A DNA stretch of 62,794 bases from Chloroflexota bacterium (GTDB taxonomy: Bacteria > Chloroflexota > Dehalococcoidia > DSGV01). The stretch lies in contig JAJYLG010000010.1 of NCBI GenBank assembly GCA_021787985.1, positions 1-62,794 on the forward strand. Direction: 5' to 3'. Below are positions 1-8,425 of the stretch, one piece after another. The first letter of the stretch is position 1, and the number at the start of each line of letters is the position of its first letter. The notes beneath the pieces were generated by a model, which saw nothing but the letters and a program-made list of their open reading frames with translations, made no database searches and was not told the origin of the DNA. A program made the translations under genes and the position numbers.

Positions 1-1943
1 CGCTGCACTACTCCGGACCGCTGATCGACTGGCTCGAAGAGCACCATTCCGACTTCCTGCCGCGGGTCGCCGCCATGGCGGCTCGCGGGCAGGCCGAGAT
101 CCTGGGCGGCGCCTACTACGAGCCGATCCTGCCGGGCATCCCCGAAGCGGACCGCTTCGGGCAACTGGTCAAGATGGGCCACGCCCTGCGCCACTGGTGC
201 GGCCACACACCCGAGGGAGCCTGGATCGCCGAGCGCGTGTGGGAGCCCTCGCTCCCGGCCACGCTGCGCCGCGCGGGCATCCGCTACACGCTGGTCGACG
301 ACCACCACCTGGAGCTGGCCGGCGTCGCGCCGGACGATGTCGCCTGGCCTGCGGTCACCGAGGACGACGGCCAGCCGGTGGTGTTGTTCGCATCGAGCCA
401 GGTGCTGCGATACGCCATCCCATGGAAGGACGTCGACGAGGCCCGCTCCCTGCTGCGCGACCGCGCGCGCGAGCGGCCGGGCTCGCTCTGGGTCTTCGGT
501 GACGACGGCGAGAAGTTTGGCTCGTGGCCGGGCACCCGGGCGCTCTGCTGGCAGGAAGGCTGGTTCGACCGCTTTCTCGACATGCTCGAAGAGGCGGCAG
601 ACTGGTGCAGGACCGTCACCCTGCGTGAGGCGCTCGACCGCGTCCCGGCCCGCGGCCCCGTGTACTTACCAGCCGCCAGCTACGAGGAGATGATGGGCTG
701 GGCTCTTCCGCCCGCCCGCCAGCGCGACCTGGAGCGCGCGCGAGAGCTGCTGGCGGCCGAGGCGCCCCTGCGGTCGCTGTTGTCGGGCACCACCTGGCGC
801 CAGTTCCTCTGGCGTTATCCCGAGGCCAACTCCATGCACAAGCGGGTGCTGCGCGTCCACGACAAGCTCCAGCGCCTCCGTCGCATCGGCGACCACCGCC
901 ACGTCCAGGACCTGCTCTGGAAAGCCGAGTGCAACTGCCCCTATTGGCACGGGGTGTTCGGCGGCCTCTACCTGCGGCGAGTCCGCGGCATCACCCACCG
1001 CAACCTGGCCGCGGCTGAGGGCGCCGCCGACCGCGCGCTCCACGGCGGCTACCCCTTCGTCGAGCATGAGGTGCGAGACTTCGACCAGGACGGCCAGGAT
1101 GAGGCCCTGCTGGCCAGCGATGGGGCGCTGCTACTGGTGCACCCGGCGCTGGGTGGGGCGCTGAGCGAGTGGGACCTGCGCGAGCCCCCCTGGCAGCTCC
1201 TGCACACGCTCGCGCGCCGGCCGGAGGCGTACCACGCGGCCCTGGCCGCGGCCGGCGAGCCGTCCGGCGAGGCGAAGAATATCCACGGCGCGCTGCGGCG
1301 CAAGGGTGGCCTCGGGCCGCTGGCATACGACCGCACGCGCAGGCTCGGCGGTATGCTCTGGCTGCTACCCCCGGACGAGGACGCCGCCACGCTGACGAAT
1401 GGCCAGCCGACCCGCGGCGAACCGCTCGGCCTCGCAACCGAGCGGCAAACGGACGAGGCGCGTGACCGTTACGTCGAGCTGCGCACCGTGCATCCGCATG
1501 GTCCCGGGCGCGTCGTGCGCACGACCCGACTCGAGGCGGGCGACGCGGGGTTCACGATGGCGCTCGACCTCGGCGACCTCGCCCCGGCGACGCGGCCGGC
1601 ACTGGAATGGAACGTGAACCCGCCTCAGCGGGACGAGGCAGACGACCGTACGGCGGTCTTGCGGGTCGAAGAGACCGAGCACGACCTGAACGCCGCGGGC
1701 ACGACCTGCGCCAGCTCCCGCTTCGTCCTCCGCGGATCGGAGGCGGTGGCCCTGGAAGCGGAATGCGACCCGCCGGCCGAGCTCGCCTGGTACCCGGTCA
1801 CCTGCATCTCGGCCAGCGAGGGCGGCGTCGAGTCGGTGCTGCAAGGCTTCGCGCTGGTGATGTTGTGGCCGGCCGGCACGCGCCGCGTGGCCGTGCGCTG
1901 GCAACAGCGGCCGTACAGCGCCGGTGCTGCACACGACGGCTGA
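1..1943 (+). CDS. Glycoside hydrolase family 57 protein (4-alpha-glucanotransferase/alpha-amylase type), 5' end outside window
   Basis: The reading frame is open from base 3, before the first visible ATG (75), and the upstream codons read LHYSGPLIDW, a typical GH57 stretch. The gene therefore starts outside the window; about 646 residues are visible. GH57 enzymes act on alpha-1,4-glucans by a retaining mechanism. The motif WIAERVWEP carries the expected nucleophile Glu and GDDGEKFG the expected acid/base Asp. A beta-rich C-terminal half of the DUF1925/DUF1926 type follows, as in Thermococcus 4-alpha-glucanotransferase. The exact substrate cannot be decided from sequence. DUF2203 follows after 9 bases, so the two may be co-transcribed. 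Confidence 0.9.
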   Translation, partial: LHYSGPLIDWLEEHHSDFLPRVAAMAARGQAEILGGAYYEPILPGIPEADRFGQLVKMGHALRHWCGHTPEGAWIAERVWEPSLPATLRRAGIRYTLVDDHHLELAGVAPDDVAWPAVTEDDGQPVVLFASSQVLRYAIPWKDVDEARSLLRDRARERPGSLWVFGDDGEKFGSWPGTRALCWQEGWFDRFLDMLEEAADWCRTVTLREALDRVPARGPVYLPAASYEEMMGWALPPARQRDLERARELLAAEAPLRSLLSGTTWRQFLWRYPEANSMHKRVLRVHDKLQRLRRIGDHRHVQDLLWKAECNCPYWHGVFGGLYLRRVRGITHRNLAAAEGAADRALHGGYPFVEHEVRDFDQDGQDEALLASDGALLLVHPALGGALSEWDLREPPWQLLHTLARRPEAYHAALAAAGEPSGEAKNIHGALRRKGGLGPLAYDRTRRLGGMLWLLPPDEDAATLTNGQPTRGEPLGLATERQTDEARDRYVELRTVHPHGPGRVVRTTRLEAGDAGFTMALDLGDLAPATRPALEWNVNPPQRDEADDRTAVLRVEETEHDLNAAGTTCASSRFVLRGSEAVALEAECDPPAELAWYPVTCISASEGGVESVLQGFALVMLWPAGTRRVAVRWQQRPYSAGAAHDG

Positions 1944-1952
1944 GCGTACGCG

Positions 1953-2369
1953 ATGCCACGCTTGTTCACGCTGGAGGAGGCGCGCCTGACGCTGGCTCAG
2001 GTCCGTCCGGCCGTCGAAGAGATGACCGCCCAGAAGGCGCGTCTGGACCAGCTCCGCGCGATGGTAGCGATGGCGGGCGACCGGCGCCCCGGCGGGTTCT
2101 ACGGTGGCAGCGCGATCACCGACTACGCCGGCCTCGCCGCCGCGCAAACCGTCCGCCTGCTGAACCGGATCGTCCACGAGCTGGTCGCGGCCGGCATCGA
2201 GATCAAAGACGTCGACCGGGGGCTGATCGACTTCCGCAGCGTGCAGGACGACCGCATCGTGTACCTGTGCTGGATGGCCGGCGAGCCGGAGCTCGACTGG
2301 TACCACGAGCTCGCAGCCGGGTTCAGCGGTCGCCGGCCGATCCCCGAGCACTGGAAGCGTCGAGACTGA
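1953..2369 (+). CDS. DUF2203 family protein
   Basis: 138 residues. The N-terminus FTLEEARLTLAQVRP and the C-terminal pattern around GLIDFRS, VYLCWMAGEPELDWYHE are characteristic of the DUF2203 family, small cytosolic proteins of unknown function with a helical N-terminal part. It starts 9 bases after the GH57 gene and ends 22 bases before the converging priA stop. No biochemical role is known, and none is suggested by the context beyond likely co-expression with the glucan enzyme. Confidence 0.85.
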   Translation: MPRLFTLEEARLTLAQVRPAVEEMTAQKARLDQLRAMVAMAGDRRPGGFYGGSAITDYAGLAAAQTVRLLNRIVHELVAAGIEIKDVDRGLIDFRSVQDDRIVYLCWMAGEPELDWYHELAAGFSGRRPIPEHWKRRD

Positions 2370-2391
2370 CGGGCCGCCGCGGACGCCGGCC

Positions 2392-4788
2392 CTACCACAG
2401 CCGCTCCGGATCCACGTCAACCGCCCAGCCGTCGGGCAGCGCGAGCTCGTCGAGCAGCGGGCCGCAGTCGCCGAAGCAGAGGAGTTGCCAGCGCGCCAGC
2501 CCGCGGACCCTCGGGTAGAGGCAGGGCACGGGCCCGGCCAGGCGGATGCCCCGCAGCCCCAGCCTGCGCCGCGACGCTTCGAGCTCCCGGCGCAGCGTTT
2601 CGCCCTGGCGGCGGGCCCGCTCTTCTCCCGGCACCGCGCTCACGAGCCGCACCAGCGCCACAGCGGGCGGATAGCCCATCCGCTCGCGCCAGGCCAGCTC
2701 TCGCTCCCAGAACGTCTCCGCATCGCCCTCGGCCGGCGCTTCGCTGGGAAAGGCCAGCGCGCGCAACACCGGGTCCTCCGGGCGGTACGTCTGCACGAAC
2801 GCCTGCCCCCCCTCGCCGGCACGACCCGCCCGCCCGCAGACCTGCACGAGCGTCTGAAGCGCGCGCTCGCGGGCCCGAAAGTCCGGCAGGGCCAGCCCGG
2901 TGTCCGCATCCAGCACCCCCACGGTGTCGACGTCCGGCACATCCATCCCCTTGGCGAGCATCTGCGTGCCGACAAGGAAACGAACCTCCGGACGCACAAA
3001 GCGTTCCAGCACCGCGGCGTGCTGTTGGTAGGTGCGGGCCGTGTCGCGATCCCAGCGAACGATGCCCTCCTCCGGCCAGCGCTCCGCCAAGGCGGACACG
3101 ACCTGCTCGGTCCCCGCCCCCACCGGCAGCAACTCGACCGCGTTGCACTGGCGGCAGGCAGCCGGCGCGAGTCGCGAACGACCGCACAACAGGCAGCGAA
3201 GACGGCCGTCGGCGAATGCCCGGTAGGCGACGCCACACCGGGGACACGCCGGCACGTGGCCGCAACGGGCGCAGCGCAGGAACGCCGCGGCGCCCCGCCG
3301 GTTGAGGAAGATCACCGCCCGCCGTCCGCGCGTGACGACCCGGTCGAGCGCCTGCTCGAGAGGCCGGCTGATGAGGCCGCGCACGCCGGCCCGTCGCTCC
3401 GCGGCCATGTCCACCAGCTCGACCCGGGGCGGCACTCCGCCGCCTGCCCGGCTGTGGAGCCGCACCACCGGCCAGCCGTGCAGCCGCCCGCCGAGGCGGC
3501 TATCGAGCGACAGCGTCGCGCTCCCCAGCAGCAGCCGCGCGCCCGTCCGCCGCGCCAGCTCCTCGGCCACCACACGGGTGTGATATCGAGGCGGTCGCTG
3601 CTCCTCCTTGTAGGAGGCGTCGTGCTCCTCGTCCAACACGATGAGTCCGGGGTCGCGCAGCGGGGCGAACAGCGCGCTCCGCGGGCCGACGACCACTCGC
3701 ACCTCGCCGTGACGAACGCGCCACCAGGCGTCGTACCGTGCGCCCTCGCCGAGACCGCTGTGCAGCATTGCCACGATGCCCGGGAACCGCGCCAGCACGC
3801 GAGCGACGAGCTGTGGCGTGAGGGCGATCTCCGGCACCAGCAGCAGCACGTCGCGCCCCGCGGCGAGGGTCTCGGCGGCGAGGCGCAGGTAGACCTCCGT
3901 CTTGCCGCTGCCGGTCACGCCGTCAAGAAGAGCGACGCGCCAGTCGTCCGCCGAGAGCCGGACGAGCGCCGCTTGCTGCTCAGCCGTGGGCGCAGGGGGC
4001 GGTTGCGGCGGCAGGGCGGCCGCGGCGGCGGCCAGCGGGTCACGCTCGATCCGGCGCGTCTCCTCCATCAGCGCGCCCGCCGCGACGAGCCGCTGGAGGA
4101 GCGCGCCATCAGCGCCCGCCTCCGTACGCAGCACGTGGCGCGGCGCTGCGCCGCCCGCGGCCATCAGGAAGCGGACCGCGCGCAGCTCACGATCGCCAGC
4201 GACGGCGTCCGCGCGCGGCGCGAGCGACACCCAATGCTCGAGGCGCGGCCGCACGCGCGGCGGCGGCAGCACGAAGCGGCGTGCCAGGACGCCGTGCGCC
4301 ACCAGCGCGCGGACGAGCGCCTCGCGCGTGCGTGGGTCGTGTCGCGGCGGCAGGGTCTCCAGCGGACGCGGGCCGGCCGCGAGCGCGGAGAGCAGATCCT
4401 GCTCCAGGGCGCCGCGCGGCTCGCGCTCCCCCACCACCTCGATCCACGCTTCCCCGCCACGAGCCACGCCCGGCGGCAGGAACAAGGAGAACGCGTCCCA
4501 GAGCGGCGCGCGATAGCGGTCGGCGATCCAGCGAGCGAGCGCCACCTGGTGCGGCCGAAGCAGGGGCAGCTCGAATAGCGCGACTTCGGCGTCCCGCAGA
4601 GGACCCGCGTACGCGGGCTGATCGGATAGCGCGGCCACCACGCCCTGGCACAGGCGCTGACCGAAGGGTACGGCGACCAAGCTACCGAGCTCCACTCCGA
4701 GGCGCTCGGGTACGCGGTACGTAAAGGCCTGCCGAAGCGGCAGGCCGTGGTTCACGACGACGTCGGCGAACCGCAAGGCCGCGGACAC
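2392..4788 (-). CDS. priA: Primosomal protein N' (replication restart helicase PriA)
   Basis: 798 residues, a normal PriA length. PriA is a 3'-5' superfamily 2 helicase that recognises stalled forks and reloads the replisome. Visible motifs are Walker A GVTGSGKTEVY, the DEEH box in LDEEHDASYKEEQ, a cysteine-rich zinc module (CARCGHVPACPRCG, CLLCG, CRQCN) inserted between helicase lobes, and motif VI-like VCGRAGRAGEGG. The N-terminal 3'-end-binding domain begins near residue 8. It is the last gene of the mogA-trmD-rplS-priA run, 15 bases after rplS, and converges on DUF2203. Confidence 0.97.
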   Translation of the reverse strand: MSAALRFADVVVNHGLPLRQAFTYRVPERLGVELGSLVAVPFGQRLCQGVVAALSDQPAYAGPLRDAEVALFELPLLRPHQVALARWIADRYRAPLWDAFSLFLPPGVARGGEAWIEVVGEREPRGALEQDLLSALAAGPRPLETLPPRHDPRTREALVRALVAHGVLARRFVLPPPRVRPRLEHWVSLAPRADAVAGDRELRAVRFLMAAGGAAPRHVLRTEAGADGALLQRLVAAGALMEETRRIERDPLAAAAAALPPQPPPAPTAEQQAALVRLSADDWRVALLDGVTGSGKTEVYLRLAAETLAAGRDVLLLVPEIALTPQLVARVLARFPGIVAMLHSGLGEGARYDAWWRVRHGEVRVVVGPRSALFAPLRDPGLIVLDEEHDASYKEEQRPPRYHTRVVAEELARRTGARLLLGSATLSLDSRLGGRLHGWPVVRLHSRAGGGVPPRVELVDMAAERRAGVRGLISRPLEQALDRVVTRGRRAVIFLNRRGAAAFLRCARCGHVPACPRCGVAYRAFADGRLRCLLCGRSRLAPAACRQCNAVELLPVGAGTEQVVSALAERWPEEGIVRWDRDTARTYQQHAAVLERFVRPEVRFLVGTQMLAKGMDVPDVDTVGVLDADTGLALPDFRARERALQTLVQVCGRAGRAGEGGQAFVQTYRPEDPVLRALAFPSEAPAEGDAETFWERELAWRERMGYPPAVALVRLVSAVPGEERARRQGETLRRELEASRRRLGLRGIRLAGPVPCLYPRVRGLARWQLLCFGDCGPLLDELALPDGWAVDVDPERLW

Positions 4789-4803
4789 GACGACGGGGTG
4801 CGG

Positions 4804-5166
4804 TCAGGCGCCCTGTTGGTTGGTGGTGCGACCCCGCTCTTTGACGCGCGCCGCCTTGCCGATCCGGTCGCGAAGGTAGTAGAGGTTCGCCCGCCGGACC
4901 TTGCCGGCACGCATGACCTCGACCTTCTCCACTCGCGGCGAGTGCAACAGGAAAGTCCGCTCGACTCCGACTCCGTGCGTCACCCGGCGGAGGGTGAACG
5001 TGCTGCCGACGCCCGCCTGGCGCACGCGGATCACGGTGCCCTCGAGCACTTGGGTGCGTTCGCGCTCGCCTTCCACCACCTTGGCGTGCACCCGCACCGT
5101 ATCGCCCGGTCCGAAATCGGCGATGTTGGGGTTCGGCTGAATCTCGACCACGTCGTCAATGCGCAT
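4804..5166 (-). CDS. rplS: 50S ribosomal protein L19
   Basis: 120 residues from ATG at 5166 ([10 protein letters not shown]). An upstream extension in the same frame is antisense-like and was discarded. The core [20 protein letters not shown] and the C-terminal [19 protein letters not shown] are diagnostic of L19, which sits at the 30S-50S interface. The gene overlaps the end of trmD by 11 bases. The trmD-rplS pairing is conserved across bacteria. Confidence 0.97.
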   Translation of the reverse strand: MRIDDVVEIQPNPNIADFGPGDTVRVHAKVVEGERERTQVLEGTVIRVRQAGVGSTFTLRRVTHGVGVERTFLLHSPRVEKVEVMRAGKVRRANLYYLRDRIGKAARVKERGRTTNQQGA

Positions 5167-5935
5167 CGTCGGGCTCTCCCTCGGTCTCCAGCGCTCGTTC
5201 GCGCAACGCCGCCTCCAGCCAGCCGCGCTCGGCCACGCTGAGCGAGGCGCGTGCCAGGAGGTCAGGTCGGCGCAGGGCGGTCCGGAGAAGCTGCTGCTGG
5301 CGCCGCCACCCGGCGATCCGTTGGTGGTGCCCCGAGAGCAAGATCTCCGGGACGGACCAACCACGGTACACGGCCGGGCGCGTGTACTGCGGGTATTCTA
5401 GCAGGCCGCCGCCGAACGAGTCATCGGCCGCGCTCGCCGCGCTGCCCAACACCCCCGGCACCAGGCGCGTCACGGCGTCCACCACCACCATCGCCGCCGT
5501 TTCGCCGCCAGAGAGCACGTAGTCGCCAATGCTCAGCTCCGCGTCGGCCAGGCGCTCGCGCACGCGCTCGTCCACCCCCTCGTAATGGCCACAGCACAGC
5601 ACGAGGCGCTCCCGCGCGGCCAGCTCGCGCACGAGCGCTTGCTCGAGCGTGCGCCCCTGCGGGCTAAGCAGAACGACGTGTGGCGGCCGCGAGTCCATCG
5701 CACGCACCGCCTCCAGCGCCTCGAACCAGGGAGGCGCCTTCATCACCATGCCGGCCCCGCCGCCGAACGGGTAGTCGTCGACCGTGCGGTGACGGTCGTG
5801 AGTCCAGTCGCGCAGGTCATGGACGTGGAGCTCGATCAGCCCCGCATCACGGGCGCGGCGCACGATGCTGTAGTCCAACGGCCCGGCGAACATCCCCGGG
5901 AAGATGGTGATGATGTCGAAGCGCGGGCTGCTCAT
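5156..5935 (-). CDS. trmD: tRNA (guanine-37-N1)-methyltransferase
   Basis: 259 residues. TrmD is a trefoil-knot SPOUT enzyme that methylates G37 of tRNAs reading CNN codons, using SAM, and so prevents +1 frameshifting. The knot signature [11 protein letters not shown] and the flanking [10 protein letters not shown] are present, as is the N-terminal [11 protein letters not shown]. The start overlaps the stop of the mogA/moaB gene by 4 bases (ATGA) and the end overlaps rplS by 11, indicating translational coupling. Confidence 0.97.
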   Translation of the reverse strand: MSSPRFDIITIFPGMFAGPLDYSIVRRARDAGLIELHVHDLRDWTHDRHRTVDDYPFGGGAGMVMKAPPWFEALEAVRAMDSRPPHVVLLSPQGRTLEQALVRELAARERLVLCCGHYEGVDERVRERLADAELSIGDYVLSGGETAAMVVVDAVTRLVPGVLGSAASAADDSFGGGLLEYPQYTRPAVYRGWSVPEILLSGHHQRIAGWRRQQQLLRTALRRPDLLARASLSVAERGWLEAALRERALETEGEPDDAH

Positions 5936-6432
5936 ACGCCGCCGGGCGCGTGGTCGCGCTCCCCGCCGCGCAGCGTGTCGACCGCGTGCTGGATGACCGG
6001 CAGCAGCACGGGCAGGTTCTCGCGCACGCTGCGCTCGCTGCCCGGCAGGTTGATGACGAGGACGCGGTTGCGGACGCCGGCCACCGCACGCGACAGCATC
6101 GCCATCGGCGTGTGACGCATTCCCTCGGCGCGCATCGCCTCGGCGATCCCGGGGGCCTCGTAGTCGAGCACCGCGCGCGTGGCGTCGGCCGTCACGTCGC
6201 GCGGCGAGAGGCCGGTGCCGCCGGTCGTCAGCACCACGTCCGCCTCGCCGGCGTCACACCACCGCCGGATCTGCGCCTGGATCTGCTCGCCTTCGTCCGG
6301 GACGAGCGCCTCGGCGACCGGCACGCCGCCAATCCCGGTCAGGAGCTCGCGAATCGCGGGCCCGCTCGTGTCGACCCGCTCCCCGCGGAAGCCACGGTCG
6401 CTGACGGTGAGCACCGCGAAACGAAATGCCAT
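5932..6432 (-). CDS. MogA/MoaB family molybdenum cofactor biosynthesis protein
   Basis: 166 residues from ATG at 6432, chosen because CGGAGG lies 9-10 bases upstream; the longer frame to 6471 lacks this. The MoCF-binding fold is shown by LTVSDRG near the N-terminus and [17 protein letters not shown]. MogA adenylates molybdopterin before metal insertion; MoaB paralogues are close in sequence, so the exact name is left open. It heads the trmD-rplS-priA operon, which is unusual company for a cofactor gene, and is divergent from mraZ. Confidence 0.88.
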   Translation of the reverse strand: MAFRFAVLTVSDRGFRGERVDTSGPAIRELLTGIGGVPVAEALVPDEGEQIQAQIRRWCDAGEADVVLTTGGTGLSPRDVTADATRAVLDYEAPGIAEAMRAEGMRHTPMAMLSRAVAGVRNRVLVINLPGSERSVRENLPVLLPVIQHAVDTLRGGERDHAPGGV

Positions 6433-6486
6433 GGCACCAGCCTCCGAGAAGTTGACATGATTCTCGCCCAAAGGGCCGCAGAGGGA

Positions 6487-6514
6487 TTGACAGGCGAGTG
6501 ACCCGTGGTAAGCT
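6487..6514 (+). promoter_or_regulatory. Promoter for mraZ and the dcw cluster
   Basis: A perfect -35 hexamer TTGACA at 6487-6492 is followed, after 16 bases, by TAAGCT at 6509-6514 as a -10. Transcription would start near 6521, inside the phased G repeats, about 40 bases before the mraZ start. Confidence 0.6.
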
Positions 6515-6515
6515 C

Positions 6516-6550
6516 GGGGAGATCCGGGGTTAACCGGGTGACTCAGGGGG
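6516..6550 (+). promoter_or_regulatory. MraZ operator: four G-tract repeats at 10-bp spacing
   Basis: GGGG occurs at 6516, 6526 and 6546 and GGG at 6536, so four direct repeats are phased exactly one helical turn apart. In E. coli, Bacillus and mycoplasmas, MraZ binds three or four TGGGN repeats at the same 10-bp period in front of its own operon. The repeats run from the -10 region into the 5' leader of mraZ, a position suited to autorepression. Confidence 0.8.
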
Positions 6551-6562
6551 AGCCACCAAGAG

Positions 6563-7027
6563 ATGGCGGACAGCGTGGTCTTCGCTTCTGAGTTCGCCTA
6601 CGCGATGGACGACCGCGGCCGCGTTCCGGTCCCGCCGGAGTACCGCGACGATCTCGGCCACAAGCTGATACTCAAGGCCGGCGAAGACAAATGCGTAGAC
6701 ATCCTCCCTTTGCGCGCCTTCGAACGCCTCGCGCAGCGCGTCACCGGCGGCGGAGACAACTTCGACGCGGCCTACCGGCTACGCCTGCGTGCATTCTACC
6801 GCAGTGTCAAACCGGTTGCGATCGACGCACAGGGACGGATCCCGGTGCCACAGAAGTTCCGTGACGACTACAACCTGAACGGACGGGTCGTCGTCGTCGG
6901 TGTCGGCGACCATCTGGAGCTGTGGAGTCCAGAGGGCTGGGAGGAGCAGTTGCGCTTGATGGCGAGCACGCACTTGCCCATCCCCCAGCCGCTGCCCCCC
7001 GACGGTCAGGCACGGGGCGCGGGCTGA
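6563..7027 (+). CDS. mraZ: Transcriptional regulator MraZ
   Basis: 154 residues, close to the usual 140-150. MraZ is a ring-forming DNA-binding protein made of two SpoVT-AbrB halves; here these are MDDRGRVPVPPEYRDDL and IDAQGRIPVPQKFRDDY, about 75 residues apart. It normally represses the dcw operon through phased repeats just upstream, which are present at 6516-6550. The stop codon overlaps the rsmH start by one base (TGATG). Confidence 0.96.
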   Translation: MADSVVFASEFAYAMDDRGRVPVPPEYRDDLGHKLILKAGEDKCVDILPLRAFERLAQRVTGGGDNFDAAYRLRLRAFYRSVKPVAIDAQGRIPVPQKFRDDYNLNGRVVVVGVGDHLELWSPEGWEEQLRLMASTHLPIPQPLPPDGQARGAG

Positions 7028-7971
7028 TGGTCGCCATGCCGACGTTCCACATCCCTGTCATGGTGGAGGAAGTGATCGACGGGCTCGACGTGCGACCGGG
7101 CGGCCGCTACGTCGATTGCACGGTCGGGGCAGGCGGCCATGCGCGCGCCATCCTCGAGGCTTCCGCCCCGGGTGGGCAGCTCCTCGGTATCGACCGCGAC
7201 CCTGAGGCGATCCGCGTCGCGGCGCTGCGCTTGCGGCCGTTCGAGGGTTCGTTCGCTCTCGTCCGCGGCAACTTCAGCGAGGTCGGCGCGATATGCCGAC
7301 AGCGCGGCTTCGCGCCCGTGCACGGCCTACTGTTCGACCTCGGCATCTCCTCGATGCAGATCGAGAGCGCCGAGCGTGGCTTTTCGTTCCAGCACGACGC
7401 GCCGCTGGACATGCGCATGGACCCCAGCGACCCGCTGACCGCCGCGGACATCGTGAACGGCTGGAGCGAGGCTGACCTGGCGCGCATCCTCTGGCGGTAC
7501 GGGGAGGAGCCGGCTGCGCGCCGCATCGCGGCGGCCATCGTCCGCGCCCGCCCGCTCATGACCACGAGCCAGCTCTCCAGAGTCATCGAGCAGGTCGCAG
7601 GCAGGGGCTCGACACGCCTGCACCCCGCCACCAGGGCGTTTCAGGCCCTGCGCATCGCGGTCAATCGGGAACTCGACGTCCTCGAGGCCGCCCTGTCGCA
7701 AGCCTGCGACCTGCTCGGCTCTGGAGGCCGCCTCGTGGTCATCTCCTTCCACTCGCTCGAGGACCGCATCGCCAAGAGCTTCCTCCGCCGCGAGTCCGCC
7801 GACTGCGTCTGCCCACCGGGCCTTCCCGAGTGCCGATGCGGCCACCATTCCCTCCTCCGCTTGGTCGGACGGCGCGCCCGTAGACCGTCCGACCAGGAGG
7901 TGGCCGCCAACCCGCGCGCCCGCAGCGCCCGCCTGCGCGTGGCGGAGCGTCTCCTCACGAAGGAGGGCTGA
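7027..7971 (+). CDS. rsmH: 16S rRNA (cytosine-1402-N4)-methyltransferase RsmH
   Basis: 314 residues from ATG at 7027, which overlaps the mraZ stop; a second Met three codons in (7036) is an alternative. RsmH methylates N4 of C1402 in the 30S P site using SAM. The SAM site YVDCTVGAGGHA, the DLGISSMQI motif and the late SFHSLEDRIAKSFLR are all present. It is the second gene of the dcw cluster, its conserved position. Confidence 0.97.
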   Translation: MVAMPTFHIPVMVEEVIDGLDVRPGGRYVDCTVGAGGHARAILEASAPGGQLLGIDRDPEAIRVAALRLRPFEGSFALVRGNFSEVGAICRQRGFAPVHGLLFDLGISSMQIESAERGFSFQHDAPLDMRMDPSDPLTAADIVNGWSEADLARILWRYGEEPAARRIAAAIVRARPLMTTSQLSRVIEQVAGRGSTRLHPATRAFQALRIAVNRELDVLEAALSQACDLLGSGGRLVVISFHSLEDRIAKSFLRRESADCVCPPGLPECRCGHHSLLRLVGRRARRPSDQEVAANPRARSARLRVAERLLTKEG

Positions 7972-7973
7972 CG

Positions 7974-8417
7974 GTGGCGTACGTCCATCCGTCCGTCGCC
8001 CGGCCGGCGGCGCAAGAAGCGGCCTCCGCGCCTGCTCTGCGACACCCGCTCCGCGCGCTGCTGCTCGCTGGAGGTGTCATCTTCCTGGCCGCCGCCTTCC
8101 CCGTGCTCCAGGCTTCGGCGGTGACGCAGCGATCCGACCGTCTGCTTGCGCTGCAGCAGCGCCAGGACGACCTGCACGCCCAGGTCCACAGCCTGGAGGC
8201 CGAGGTCGCCCAACTCGGGTCCCTCCAGCGGATTGACAGCGAGGCGCGGGGCCGCCTCGGGATGGTGCCCGCCAACCGCGCCCTCTCCGTGTCGGTCGAT
8301 GTGCCGGCGCCGGAGCCCGGCCACCTGCCCGCGTCACTGCAGGTCGCCACGCCACCGCCCGAGCACTCCTCGGGATCGATCCTGGCGCAGATCCTCAACC
8401 TGCTGCCGCTGCCATAG
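7974..8417 (+). CDS. ftsL: FtsL-like cell division / septum formation initiator protein
   Basis: 147 residues from GTG at 7974, with AGGAGG starting at 7961 as ribosome binding site. FtsL is a short bitopic protein that bridges FtsQ/FtsB and the FtsWI synthase. The sequence fits: a short cytosolic tail, one membrane segment near residues 23-44, a heptad-rich coiled coil near 50-85, then ARGRLGMVPA, a usual FtsL/DivIC ending. The call rests on topology and on its position between rsmH and ftsI, because FtsL sequences diverge widely. Confidence 0.85.
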   Translation: MAYVHPSVARPAAQEAASAPALRHPLRALLLAGGVIFLAAAFPVLQASAVTQRSDRLLALQQRQDDLHAQVHSLEAEVAQLGSLQRIDSEARGRLGMVPANRALSVSVDVPAPEPGHLPASLQVATPPPEHSSGSILAQILNLLPLP

Positions 8418-8425
8418 GGCCGCCG

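Noticed and set aside
2485-4578. Long plus-strand open frame of 697 codons opposite priA
   Set aside because: It is the antisense of a clear PriA gene, rich in Arg, Gln and His and without motifs; such frames are common at high GC.
5167-5364. Long N-terminal extension of L19
   Set aside because: The extension is the antisense frame of trmD and has no similarity to L19.
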